From Pedobacter sp. KBW06 (GTDB lineage Bacteria; Bacteroidota; Bacteroidia; Sphingobacteriales; Sphingobacteriaceae): a DNA stretch of 64,000 nt. Both the position numbers and the translations under genes were made by a program. The stretch covers positions 1-64,000 of the forward strand of contig NZ_QAJL01000009.1 of NCBI RefSeq assembly GCF_003852525.1. The letters are read 5' to 3'. The notes beneath the pieces were generated by a model. That model was not told where the DNA came from. It made no database searches and was given only the letters and a program-made list of their open reading frames with translations. Of this stretch, positions 35,330 to 41,901 are shown piece after piece (position 1 is the first letter of the stretch; each line of letters starts with the position of its first letter).

Positions 35330-35827
35330 TTATCTGCCAAAGTCGTCCTGAACCCTTACGATATCACTTTCATCAGAAGGATTTGAAGGATCAGTATGTT
35401 GCCAGATTTCAGAAACGATTCCCCAATCATCCAGACCGATCAGACGGTGTCTTTCGCCTTGTTTTAACCTGATTGTTTGTGCTGGTGCCAATTGCTGAAC
35501 ATCACCTTGTTCATCAGTTTCGCTGGTGCTCACGCCTACTGTACCATTTACCACTCTCCATATTTCTGCACGACGGTGGTGATATTGCCACGAAAGACGT
35601 GTTTTAGGAGCTACAATTAATATTTTAGGACTCAGTTTACCTGAGATCTTTAGTTCATCAACATTTAATCCATCAAAATAAACATTGGCAAACTGCTGCG
35701 CCTGGTCTTCATCGATCACAAAAAATCCTCCCCATGGGCGGGTTTCATCACGATTAACCACATTAAATCCTTCAATTTTTAAGCGTTGAGCTACGCCATC
35801 GAATATTTCTTTTTTCTGATCTGACAT
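35330..35827 (-). CDS. Mannose-6-phosphate isomerase type II-like cupin
   Basis: This 165-residue single-domain cupin has the shape of the C-terminal isomerase domain of bifunctional type II phosphomannose isomerases: RPWGGFFVIDED, VDELKISGKLSPKILIVAPKTRLSWQYHHRRAEIWRVVNGTVGV, and LKQGERHRLIGLDDWGIVSEIW. The HH...E and later His pattern provides a metal site. Databases sometimes label such proteins phosphoheptose isomerase. It stands alone, with its own terminator downstream. It may interconvert mannose-6-phosphate and fructose-6-phosphate for surface sugars, but catalytic competence of the isolated domain is not certain. Confidence 0.75.
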   Translation of the reverse strand: MSDQKKEIFDGVAQRLKIEGFNVVNRDETRPWGGFFVIDEDQAQQFANVYFDGLNVDELKISGKLSPKILIVAPKTRLSWQYHHRRAEIWRVVNGTVGVSTSETDEQGDVQQLAPAQTIRLKQGERHRLIGLDDWGIVSEIWQHTDPSNPSDESDIVRVQDDFGR

Positions 35828-35893
35828 TTTGTTCTGATATTTTACACGCCAAATATAATAATATCGCTGTAAAATGAAACTCCGGTCAGGGGA

Positions 35894-36481
35894 TTAAGAC
35901 AGCCGGCTGATTTCCAGCAGGTCTTCGTTCAGATCTACGATCAGGTCATAGAGCAGTGCGACATTCTTATCCGCACTATTTATTTTTTGATCGAGAATCT
36001 CATAATAACGTTCATGAAACTCCTCATAAGTTTCATCAGGAACATCAATCACCATCAGTTCAAGCTGACAACTTGTGTGGTACAGCATCTGTGCCATGGA
36101 CAGATAAACGCCTGGCAGGTTATCCAGCAGATCAGCGTAAGTCTGGCTGCCCCAGTCCATCAGGTAGCAATAATAATTATCGGAGGCGAGTAAGTTGTAT
36201 TCCTCATTGCCCAGGACCTCTATTTCATCCAGGTTATTGATCAGAAAATAGGTGCTTAAGCACTGAAGAGTCTTATCCACGGAGGCAAGCAACAGCTTCA
36301 CGACCTCATCATCTACTGACCTGAGCAATTCATAATCAGTATCAGAATTCGAATCTGCGTCTACCAATCCTTTCAGGTCCGAAAGCTCTTTCTCATGAGC
36401 AAGAAGAAAACCATTTTTACAAAACTCATTGATCGCAAAGCTCAGTACATGCGGTACGATCCCTTTAATTGCATCTTCCAA
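35894..36481 (-). CDS. Acidic hypothetical protein
   Basis: I do not recognise this 195-residue protein. It is strongly acidic, soluble, and predicted mostly helical, with many Asp/Glu/Tyr/Leu residues (for example LASDNYYCYLMDWGSQTYADLLDN). There is no signal, membrane segment or catalytic motif. It is divergent from the small gene at 36547, with 65 AT-rich bases between. Codon use looks like the surrounding genes. It could be a regulatory or immunity-type protein, but nothing in the sequence decides this. Confidence 0.6.
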   Translation of the reverse strand: MEDAIKGIVPHVLSFAINEFCKNGFLLAHEKELSDLKGLVDADSNSDTDYELLRSVDDEVVKLLLASVDKTLQCLSTYFLINNLDEIEVLGNEEYNLLASDNYYCYLMDWGSQTYADLLDNLPGVYLSMAQMLYHTSCQLELMVIDVPDETYEEFHERYYEILDQKINSADKNVALLYDLIVDLNEDLLEISRLS

Positions 36482-36546
36482 AATTCCCCCCTTTCGAATA
36501 TTTAAGTTTTTAAAGCTAAAAAATCTAACGTCATAACAAAACAGAA

Positions 36547-36819
36547 ATGAGAAGAATTAATTTTTTCATGATACCTTTAATCATGGAATATGAAATCTCA
36601 GATATTGTAATCATCTACATCAGAAATCAGTTCAACCCTTTTCTGAATATTGGAGATCGGATTTATTATAAAGTAGAGACAGGCCTCCCACATCCCGTAG
36701 CAGATTGTTTAATTACGCACCTCGATCTATATTATCAATATGAGCTAAAAGAAGATCCCGATATGACAAATAGATTTTATTACGAAATACAGGACCTCAA
36801 TTGTCATAGTAATGTTTAA
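36547..36819 (+). CDS. Small hypothetical protein
   Basis: This is an unrecognised 90-residue protein. A second in-frame ATG at 36583 gives a 78-residue product (MEYEISDIVIIYIRNQ) without the hydrophobic leader MRRINFFMIPLI, and may be the true start. The rest is Tyr/Asp/Ile-rich and looks like a small alpha/beta domain. It is divergent from the acidic hypothetical gene and followed by two hairpins. It is too short and ambiguous for a functional call. Confidence 0.5.
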   Translation: MRRINFFMIPLIMEYEISDIVIIYIRNQFNPFLNIGDRIYYKVETGLPHPVADCLITHLDLYYQYELKEDPDMTNRFYYEIQDLNCHSNV

Positions 36820-36880
36820 TTTCAATTCATTAAAACTTTCTTATAATGAAGTCCGTTATAGTCATAGTTTGTTTGGTTTA

Positions 36881-36943
36881 GGTTGGTCTGTGGTGGGCCA
36901 ACCATCAATTAACAGGGATACCTCTCCAAGGTTTATCCCTGTT
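36881..36943 (+). terminator. Two consecutive stem-loops
   Basis: GGTTGG/CCAACC (36881-36886 with 36898-36903, 11-base loop) is followed by a 10-bp stem AACAGGGATA/TATCCCTGTT (36911-36920 with 36934-36943, 13-base loop) and then TTCCTTTTT. The second is a good terminator for plus-strand transcripts. The first has no evident role and the two together could form a small RNA. Confidence 0.65.
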
Positions 36944-36972
36944 TCCTTTTTACAGCTTTTGTAAATAAAAAA

Positions 36973-36985
36973 GCCCTTTCCGGGC
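36973..36985 (-). terminator. Terminator of response regulator
   Basis: GCCC-TTTCC-GGGC is a short GC-rich stem. On the minus strand it is followed by TTTTTTATTT, fitting an intrinsic terminator 51 bases after the response-regulator stop. Confidence 0.7.
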
Positions 36986-37035
36986 ATACATTTAAGTCTG
37001 CTCAAAAAGGGTCTTTTTCCATTCGTGAAAGCTGA

Positions 37036-37398
37036 TTATTTTTCCAGCAGCTTTTTAATTCTTTTAACAATATAATCAATATCGAATGGTTTGCTGATGT
37101 AATCATCGGCTCCCGCAGTAATACTGATTTCTTTATTCTGGTCATTTGCAGACATCACAATAATTGGAATATGTTTGGTAAAAAGGTCTGATTTCAGATC
37201 CTTACAAATCTCTGCACCATCACCATCCGGCAACATAACATCTAAAATGAAAAGATCAGGCACAGAATCTTTCAATTTCTCTTTTAATTCTGTAAAAGTA
37301 GACGAAAGCTGTAATTCATATCCCTCATCTTTAAGTAAAACACCAATTATATATCGGATATCTTCATCATCTTCAAGTACATGTATTCTTTTGATCAT
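37036..37398 (-). CDS. CheY-like response regulator
   Basis: This is a 120-residue stand-alone receiver domain. The acidic pocket (Asp10-Asp11-Asp12 region), phosphoacceptor Asp53 (LFILDVMLPDGDG), Ser83 (IVMSAND) and Lys103 (YISKPFD) are all in place, so it should be phosphorylated normally. There is no output domain. It lies 110 bases downstream of a PAS/HisKA protein on the same strand and may work with it, although that protein lacks an ATPase domain. Output is therefore probably through protein-protein contact in a phosphorelay. Confidence 0.92.
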   Translation of the reverse strand: MIKRIHVLEDDEDIRYIIGVLLKDEGYELQLSSTFTELKEKLKDSVPDLFILDVMLPDGDGAEICKDLKSDLFTKHIPIIVMSANDQNKEISITAGADDYISKPFDIDYIVKRIKKLLEK

Positions 37399-37508
37399 TT
37401 TTAATTGTTTTTAAATGGAACTTCAACGGAGTACTAGCAACAATTTTGCCATAGATTGCAAAAGGGAGTGTAATTGTTACGATAATCTCATTAACATAAA
37501 AAACAAGA

Positions 37509-38699
37509 TTAGTTTTTCAAGTCAACATTCTTTGTTGAAACATTTATCTTAGTGATGATTTCATCCAGTTCTATCGCAGACTGTTCCAGCACTTCCAGAA
37601 GGGAGACATCTGTCTGATTGCGTTCAGCATCAGCTTTCAGCAAATTAAGAATACCAACAATGTTACTTACCGGCCTTCGAAGTTCATGTGAATTGTTCCA
37701 GGCAATATCTTTAAGCATCTGATTTTTACGCAGCAAACGTTGCTCATAATTCTTCCGCAGGGTGATGTCCCTTAATGCTCCCACCATTTTTTCTGCCTGT
37801 CCGTTTTTGTCCAATAAAATAAACGCCTGATTGGAAACATACTTATAAGTTCCATCAGCACACTTCAGCTGATACTCACAGCGCCAGGAATTGCTGAGCT
37901 CCGCCAGGGAGTCTTCCATGCTCTGCTCCACCCTCGCTCTGTCGTCGGGATGGATTTTACTCAGGATCCATTCTATTGTATTTTCACGGGCTTCGGCCGC
38001 ATATCCAAAAATTTCTGTAAAACCATTCATCCAGTCGATCTGATCTTTCCCGGGGGAATATTCCCAGATCACATCATTTGTGACACTCGTTACGGTCTCA
38101 TAGACATCCAACAGCTCTTTAATGCGTTCTTCTGCTTTAACATGTCTTTCTATGTCAACCGCAATTACGGTATAAGCCGGCTTACCCCGGAACACGGTTT
38201 TGTGGTGGGAGATCAACATATGAAAAACATCTCCGTTTTTCTTTTTGTGGAGCCAAACGCCCGATGCCCGCCCTTCCGGATGTTCGGAATTCAGGTATTC
38301 TTCCAGTTTAGTGCGTTCTTCTGTTGGCCGCAGGTCAAGTACGGTCATTTCTAAAAGCTCTCTTCTGCTATATCCATATTTTCTGACCATCACCTCGTTC
38401 ACCTCCACAAGCCGGTAACTGCTCCGGTCCAGGACATAAATAGCTGCGATAGAGCCTTCAAAAAGCTGCTTATAGCTTCTCTCTACACTGGAAAGATTTC
38501 GGCGGTGCATTTCGATCAGCAAAAACAGGATCAGGCCGGAAACAACCAGAAAAATGATGTTCTTATAATCATACAAAAAGCTCATGTCCTCCCCTGGAGT
38601 ACGCTCATCCAGTCTTTCTATCCAGTTACTGCCCAGATTTAGCCAGGCCGCCCCCAGGGCAATGTAGATGATTGTAATAAGGGCTGATTTTTTCCGCAT
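37509..38699 (-). CDS. PAS sensor with HisKA but no ATPase domain
   Basis: This 396-residue membrane sensor has two transmembrane helices (about residues 6-24 and 47-63) flanking a short extracytoplasmic loop. PAS domains follow (about 75-195 and 200-320; KIHPDDRARVEQSM is a typical PAS/PAC segment), then a HisKA-like dimerisation helix with His338 in NNSHELRRPVSNI. The protein stops about 58 residues later, before any HATPase_c domain would fit, and no N, G1 or G2 box is visible. Such shortened kinases occur in Bacteroidota and may act as phosphotransfer or regulatory partners of full kinases. The CheY-like protein is encoded next. Confidence 0.85.
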   Translation of the reverse strand: MRKKSALITIIYIALGAAWLNLGSNWIERLDERTPGEDMSFLYDYKNIIFLVVSGLILFLLIEMHRRNLSSVERSYKQLFEGSIAAIYVLDRSSYRLVEVNEVMVRKYGYSRRELLEMTVLDLRPTEERTKLEEYLNSEHPEGRASGVWLHKKKNGDVFHMLISHHKTVFRGKPAYTVIAVDIERHVKAEERIKELLDVYETVTSVTNDVIWEYSPGKDQIDWMNGFTEIFGYAAEARENTIEWILSKIHPDDRARVEQSMEDSLAELSNSWRCEYQLKCADGTYKYVSNQAFILLDKNGQAEKMVGALRDITLRKNYEQRLLRKNQMLKDIAWNNSHELRRPVSNIVGILNLLKADAERNQTDVSLLEVLEQSAIELDEIITKINVSTKNVDLKN

Positions 38700-38711
38700 G
38701 TTGAATTCCGC

Positions 38712-38933
38712 TTAACTTCTTTCGATCAAGGTCAGGTCATGATACATTTCTTCCAGCATCTCTGCCGGCTTTACATTAATTGCCAGCGCAATCAAATAAA
38801 GTTCTTCCGCCCTGAGCTTCGAAGTCTCCGTCAGGGTAAGCTCATTCATTCTTGCCCTGGTTAGCCCTGTCCTTCTTGCCACCTCCGCCTTATTTACAGA
38901 ACGCTGTCCTAAATAATATCCCAGTTTAGTCAT
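38712..38933 (-). CDS. Small helix-turn-helix regulator
   Basis: This is a 73-residue XRE-like DNA-binding protein (YLGQRSVNKAEVARRTGLTRARMNEL is the HTH; LRAEELYLIALAINVKPAEMLEEMY is the following helical part). I start it at ATG 38933. The in-frame ATG at 38984 lies inside the -7 box of its own consensus promoter (38982-38989), so translation from there is unlikely. It is divergent from the three unknown genes at 39076-40873. Four copies of ATCTATAC/GTATAGAT in the space between are natural binding sites. It probably represses itself and the divergent operon. Confidence 0.75.
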   Translation of the reverse strand: MTKLGYYLGQRSVNKAEVARRTGLTRARMNELTLTETSKLRAEELYLIALAINVKPAEMLEEMYHDLTLIERS

Positions 38934-38938
38934 AAAAT

Positions 38939-39044
38939 GTATAGATTTTTTTAACACTAATACAGATAAATATATAAATGACAAAGATAATCTATACTAT
39001 AATTGGTTAAATTGACGCATTATCTATACGTTTGTATAGATAAT
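38939..39044. promoter_or_regulatory. Divergent promoters with four operator half-sites
   Basis: The 8-mer ATCTATAC or its complement GTATAGAT occurs at 38939-38946, 38990-38997, 39022-39029 and 39034-39041. The last two form a perfect inverted repeat with 11-base arms (39019-39029 and 39034-39044) and 4 bases between. The plus promoter has TTG at 39003-39005 and TACGTTTG at 39027-39034, an exact -7 match inside the palindrome. The minus promoter has TATCTTTG (38989-38982), abutting another half-site. The first and second copies are also inverted to each other. This arrangement indicates repression of both promoters, most likely by the HTH protein. Confidence 0.7.
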
Positions 39045-39075
39045 ACATACAACCCTCAATTCTTAACCCTTAAAT

Positions 39076-39741
39076 ATGAAAGAAGAAAACAAAAAACCGG
39101 TCAGTCTGACCTTTAGTGCACGCATGTCCGCTTTACACCTGGCCATGCTGTATAGCTTTATGATTAAGAGAATCGCCAAAGGCTATTCCACAGCAGAGGT
39201 ATCCTTTTTAATGGGCTATCACATAGATTTCATCAAACAAAAGGAAGAGCTTAAAAGTATAGGCTTCTCTTTTGAAGACATGCATTGTTTCAGGTATGCG
39301 ATGGAAGAGATTTCTTTAAGAGCGATGACACCCGGATTTGAACGCCAGAATTACACAAGGGATTACCTCCTGAAAAAGCATATTGAAGGGACCAGGATCG
39401 AACATCAGATGTTCCGTATAGAAGAGGACCAGTCTGAGCGGCTCATTTTCCAGCTCATGGAAGAGAACCCCGGCTACATCAGGTATCAGACTGCAGAGAA
39501 GGAAAATGCAGCAGAAGTGAAGGCCATCTTAAATGTTCTTTTTGAAGGCCGCCTGTTTTTCAGCCCTCAAACTCCTTTGGTGATCTATCAGCGTTGTCGC
39601 AGTGTGATTGGCAATGAAAGTATTGAACCGCGGTATGTACAGGCAGCACTTTTAGAACTCACAAAAAAAAGCGGTTTCCCAAAACTTAAAAGAACAAGAT
39701 CAAACGAATACGGTTGCAGGTATGAAAAAGTATTTGAATAA
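39076..39741 (+). CDS. Hypothetical protein, first gene of regulated operon
   Basis: I do not recognise this 221-residue basic, soluble protein. The N-terminal half contains a helical segment (IAKGYSTAEVSFLMGYHIDFIKQKEELKS) that resembles an HTH or DNA-binding module. The C-terminal part (VKAILNVLFEGRLFFSPQTPLVIYQRCRS, then ENKG-like YVQAALLELTKKSG) is mixed alpha/beta. It is transcribed from a consensus promoter overlapped by a palindrome and is followed 16 bases after its stop by the next unknown gene. It could be a regulator, or an accessory protein of the repeat-containing products downstream. Confidence 0.6.
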   Translation: MKEENKKPVSLTFSARMSALHLAMLYSFMIKRIAKGYSTAEVSFLMGYHIDFIKQKEELKSIGFSFEDMHCFRYAMEEISLRAMTPGFERQNYTRDYLLKKHIEGTRIEHQMFRIEEDQSERLIFQLMEENPGYIRYQTAEKENAAEVKAILNVLFEGRLFFSPQTPLVIYQRCRSVIGNESIEPRYVQAALLELTKKSGFPKLKRTRSNEYGCRYEKVFE

Positions 39742-39757
39742 CCATAACGCATCACTC

Positions 39758-40498
39758 ATGAAAAAAGATAAACCAGAACTAACCATTCCCCTGGAATTTA
39801 AAATTGCCTGTGCCACCTATCATTTAGCAATTCCTGAAGTATTACAGCTGTTTATAGATCACATTTCCTTTTACGATTCCCTAAGTCATAAATCTAAGGA
39901 CTGTTACCGCTTTGCCACAAATACCCTGCTAAGTCATCCTCATCCACCGATCGAAGGCATCAGCCCTGCTTTTCAAACCAACAGGGATGCCATTATAAAA
40001 TATGTAAGGGAGATTGTTCAAATGAGTGTAAGGCCCCGGACCCCCGAAATTAAAAGAAGAAAGATGTGCATTCCCATTGTAAAAAAGATTTTCAACCTCA
40101 TGGAACCTAAAGTAACCACCTCCCGGACCCTGCAGCTTGACGAAGCAAATACCCTGCAGCTGGGGATTGACTTTTCCATTATGTGCGAAACACACAATTG
40201 CCGGCCCGAAGTATACATTCAACATTTTATGGATCAGGTTTCCCTGCCGGAGACGCATGCACGGATTGGATTACATCATCTGTTGGAAAACCATGCCATG
40301 GCATTTTTTTACCAGGCCATTAGCAAATGTAATGCCCTCCTTAGTCCCCCTTCCCATAAAGCTTTACAGGTCGAATTTATTGACCGGATCCAGGAACTGC
40401 ACCTCCGCTTATTTATTGTTCGTAACCTGGAGAAAAGACGCGAAAAGTACTACGAATTATATGACAATTATTACCACAAGCTTATTCACTCCGTTTAA
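39758..40498 (+). CDS. Hypothetical protein with two copies of a repeat
   Basis: This is a 246-residue protein started at ATG 39758, 16 bases after the previous stop; the upstream ATG at 39722 would overlap that gene by 20 bases. It contains two copies of one pattern, a hydrophobic residue, two or three residues, then F-x-hydrophobic-x-C, then PEV-x2-Q-x-F, then S. Copy one is residues about 9-38 (PLEFKIACATYHLAIPEVLQ) and copy two about 131-166 (DFSIMCETHNCRPEVYIQHF). The next gene carries a third copy. The remainder is helical and His/Arg-rich. It has no signal peptide. Function is unknown. Confidence 0.6.
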   Translation: MKKDKPELTIPLEFKIACATYHLAIPEVLQLFIDHISFYDSLSHKSKDCYRFATNTLLSHPHPPIEGISPAFQTNRDAIIKYVREIVQMSVRPRTPEIKRRKMCIPIVKKIFNLMEPKVTTSRTLQLDEANTLQLGIDFSIMCETHNCRPEVYIQHFMDQVSLPETHARIGLHHLLENHAMAFFYQAISKCNALLSPPSHKALQVEFIDRIQELHLRLFIVRNLEKRREKYYELYDNYYHKLIHSV

Positions 40499-40513
40499 AA
40501 TAAATCAGAAATT

Positions 40514-40873
40514 ATGGACCTTAATTTAAAAGTCAGTCTCCCGCAAGACTTCAGTATGCTGTGCGACTTGTTTCAGGTTGCCCCTGAAGTAATCATTCAG
40601 AAATTCATCAACAGGGTCTCCTTCCCTTTTTACTACAGCAGGCCGGATGGCAATGAACGCTGGGCAACGTTATTCTTTCTGAACGAGATCATGGAGGGCA
40701 GCCCCCAGATTCAGGCAGAGCTTCCCCTCCATGAACCTTTTATGGACGCACTTGCAGAAGTGGTCTTTAAATACCTCGATGGTGGGAACAAAAACGTAGA
40801 AAAAGCAGAGGTTGCCGGGAGAAAAGTCATGAAGAAATGGCACAAACACATCTTAGCCGAAAGAAAGAAATAA
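40514..40873 (+). CDS. Hypothetical protein with third repeat copy
   Basis: This is a 119-residue protein whose first 37 residues (PQDFSMLCDLFQVAPEVIIQKFINRVSF) repeat the pattern seen twice in the preceding gene. The rest is helical with a Lys-rich end (KVMKKWHKHILAERKK). It follows the previous gene by 15 bases and is probably in the same operon from 39076. The shared unit suggests the two proteins bind the same partner or each other. No known domain is recognised. Confidence 0.6.
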   Translation: MDLNLKVSLPQDFSMLCDLFQVAPEVIIQKFINRVSFPFYYSRPDGNERWATLFFLNEIMEGSPQIQAELPLHEPFMDALAEVVFKYLDGGNKNVEKAEVAGRKVMKKWHKHILAERKK

Positions 40874-40875
40874 CA

Positions 40876-40914
40876 TTTCCCGTCTTCCTGCTTTAATCCC
40901 GGGATGACGGGAAA
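40876..40914 (+). terminator. Stem-loop after unknown operon
   Basis: TTTCCCGTC (40876-40884) pairs with GACGGGAAA (40906-40914) around 21 bases that include a CCCGGG palindrome. There is no U-run. It separates the repeat-gene operon from the sigma-factor gene. Confidence 0.5.
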
Positions 40915-40920
40915 CAATTG

Positions 40921-40953
40921 TTGCTTCCAGGCTTTATAATTATGCTAGATTTG
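40921..40953 (+). promoter_or_regulatory. Promoter of sigma-factor gene
   Basis: TTG at 40921-40923, 22 bases, then TAGATTTG at 40946-40953, an exact match to the -7 consensus. The predicted start site (near 40960) falls at the ATG itself (40958), so the mRNA may be leaderless. Confidence 0.55.
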
Positions 40954-40957
40954 TACA

Positions 40958-41557
40958 ATGGAGCCTTCAACTCAAAATTCAGGAAGCGCAAAAACAATCA
41001 GGTCCTGGGTACTCTTATACTTTGACAGTTTATATTCCTGGGCTTTTTACAAAACCTCAAGCAAAGAATCTGCGGAAGACCTTGTTCAGGAAACTTTCTT
41101 GGTGGCCTTGAAATCATTTGATCAATTTGAAGGAAAATCAACGCCAAAATCATGGCTATTCGGAATTTTAAGAAATAAAATCGCAGATCATCACCGTCAA
41201 AAATATAGGAATCCCGGCATTGCGATGCAACAACAAAGCGAAAATAGTGCGGATGCACTCTTCGGTACGCTATTCAATGTCCACGGAGAATGGAATGTAG
41301 CGGAAAGCCCTCAGCCATGGCAGGAAGAGCGGAGTCATCTTTTAGACAATCCGGATTTCAATAAAACACTTCAGGACTGCCTGGGAAAATTACCCCTAAA
41401 CTGGTTTTCTGCAATTCAGTTAAAATTTATGGAAGAAAAAAAACCGGAACAGGTGTGTCAGGAATTGGGCGTTACGCCGACTAATTACTGGCAAATCATC
41501 CACAGGGCAAAATTACAACTCAGAAAATGTTTACAGATCAATTGGTTTAACGGATAA
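40958..41557 (+). CDS. ECF-type RNA polymerase sigma factor
   Basis: The 199-residue product has region 2 (SAEDLVQETFLVALKSFDQFEGKSTPKSWLFGILRNKIADHHRQK) and region 4 (LPLNWFSAIQLKFMEEKKPEQVCQELGVTPTNYWQIIHRAKLQLRKCL), separated by a longer than usual linker. The region 4 start and VTPTNYWQIIHRA resemble sigma factors paired with small zinc anti-sigma proteins. The gene is followed 5 bases later by such a protein, so they form a sigma/anti-sigma pair. A consensus promoter touches the start codon. Target genes are not known. Confidence 0.88.
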   Translation: MEPSTQNSGSAKTIRSWVLLYFDSLYSWAFYKTSSKESAEDLVQETFLVALKSFDQFEGKSTPKSWLFGILRNKIADHHRQKYRNPGIAMQQQSENSADALFGTLFNVHGEWNVAESPQPWQEERSHLLDNPDFNKTLQDCLGKLPLNWFSAIQLKFMEEKKPEQVCQELGVTPTNYWQIIHRAKLQLRKCLQINWFNG

Positions 41558-41562
41558 CGAAA

Positions 41563-41847
41563 ATGAAGAAAAAAATCATTCACCTGATCTTACTGTCCTG
41601 CACAAGGGCAACAGAACTGATAGAGAAAAAATCCCTGTTTGGTTTATCCTGGATAGAAAGGCTGCAACTTCGGCTTCATACCAATGTCTGTGATGGCTGC
41701 ACCATTTATCAGCAGCAAAGCATATTACTCGACAAAGTTCTTCGCAGTCAAGCGATCAATTTTGACGAATTAAGCCTCCTTCCCCAGGTTAAAAATGAGC
41801 CGCTAAAACAAAGCATTCTTTTAAGCCTGGATAAAGCGTCCAATTAA
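41563..41847 (+). CDS. Soluble zinc anti-sigma-like protein
   Basis: This 94-residue protein has an H-x3-C-x2-C motif (His39, Cys43, Cys46) and Cys13, the zinc-binding anti-sigma (ZAS/zf-HC2) arrangement. There is no membrane helix, so it would act in the cytoplasm and could sense redox or metal state by losing zinc, as in ZAS relatives such as RsrA. It is 5 bases downstream of the sigma factor. Sensing is inference; the pairing rests on position and the zinc motif. Confidence 0.75.
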   Translation: MKKKIIHLILLSCTRATELIEKKSLFGLSWIERLQLRLHTNVCDGCTIYQQQSILLDKVLRSQAINFDELSLLPQVKNEPLKQSILLSLDKASN

Positions 41848-41864
41848 TTTCACTACTGCAAAAA

Positions 41865-41895
41865 AGCCCTGATGACTCATCAGATCACCAGAGCT
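41865..41895 (-). terminator. Terminator of hydrolase gene
   Basis: On the minus strand AGCTCTGGTGA pairs with TCATCAGGGCT (11 bp, two G-U pairs) around a 9-base loop and is followed by T6. It lies just past the hydrolase stop at 41902. Confidence 0.8.
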
Positions 41896-41901
41896 CTTCA
41901 T

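Noticed and set aside
37442..37466. Third copy of the RNA element (TTTTGC/GCAAAA hairpin)
   Set aside because: Only the tip stem is similar. The conserved TGAAATC and CTTCTCT parts are missing, so it is not counted as a family member.
41563..41847. Membrane anti-sigma factor
   Set aside because: No transmembrane helix is present; the zinc motif fits a soluble ZAS protein instead.
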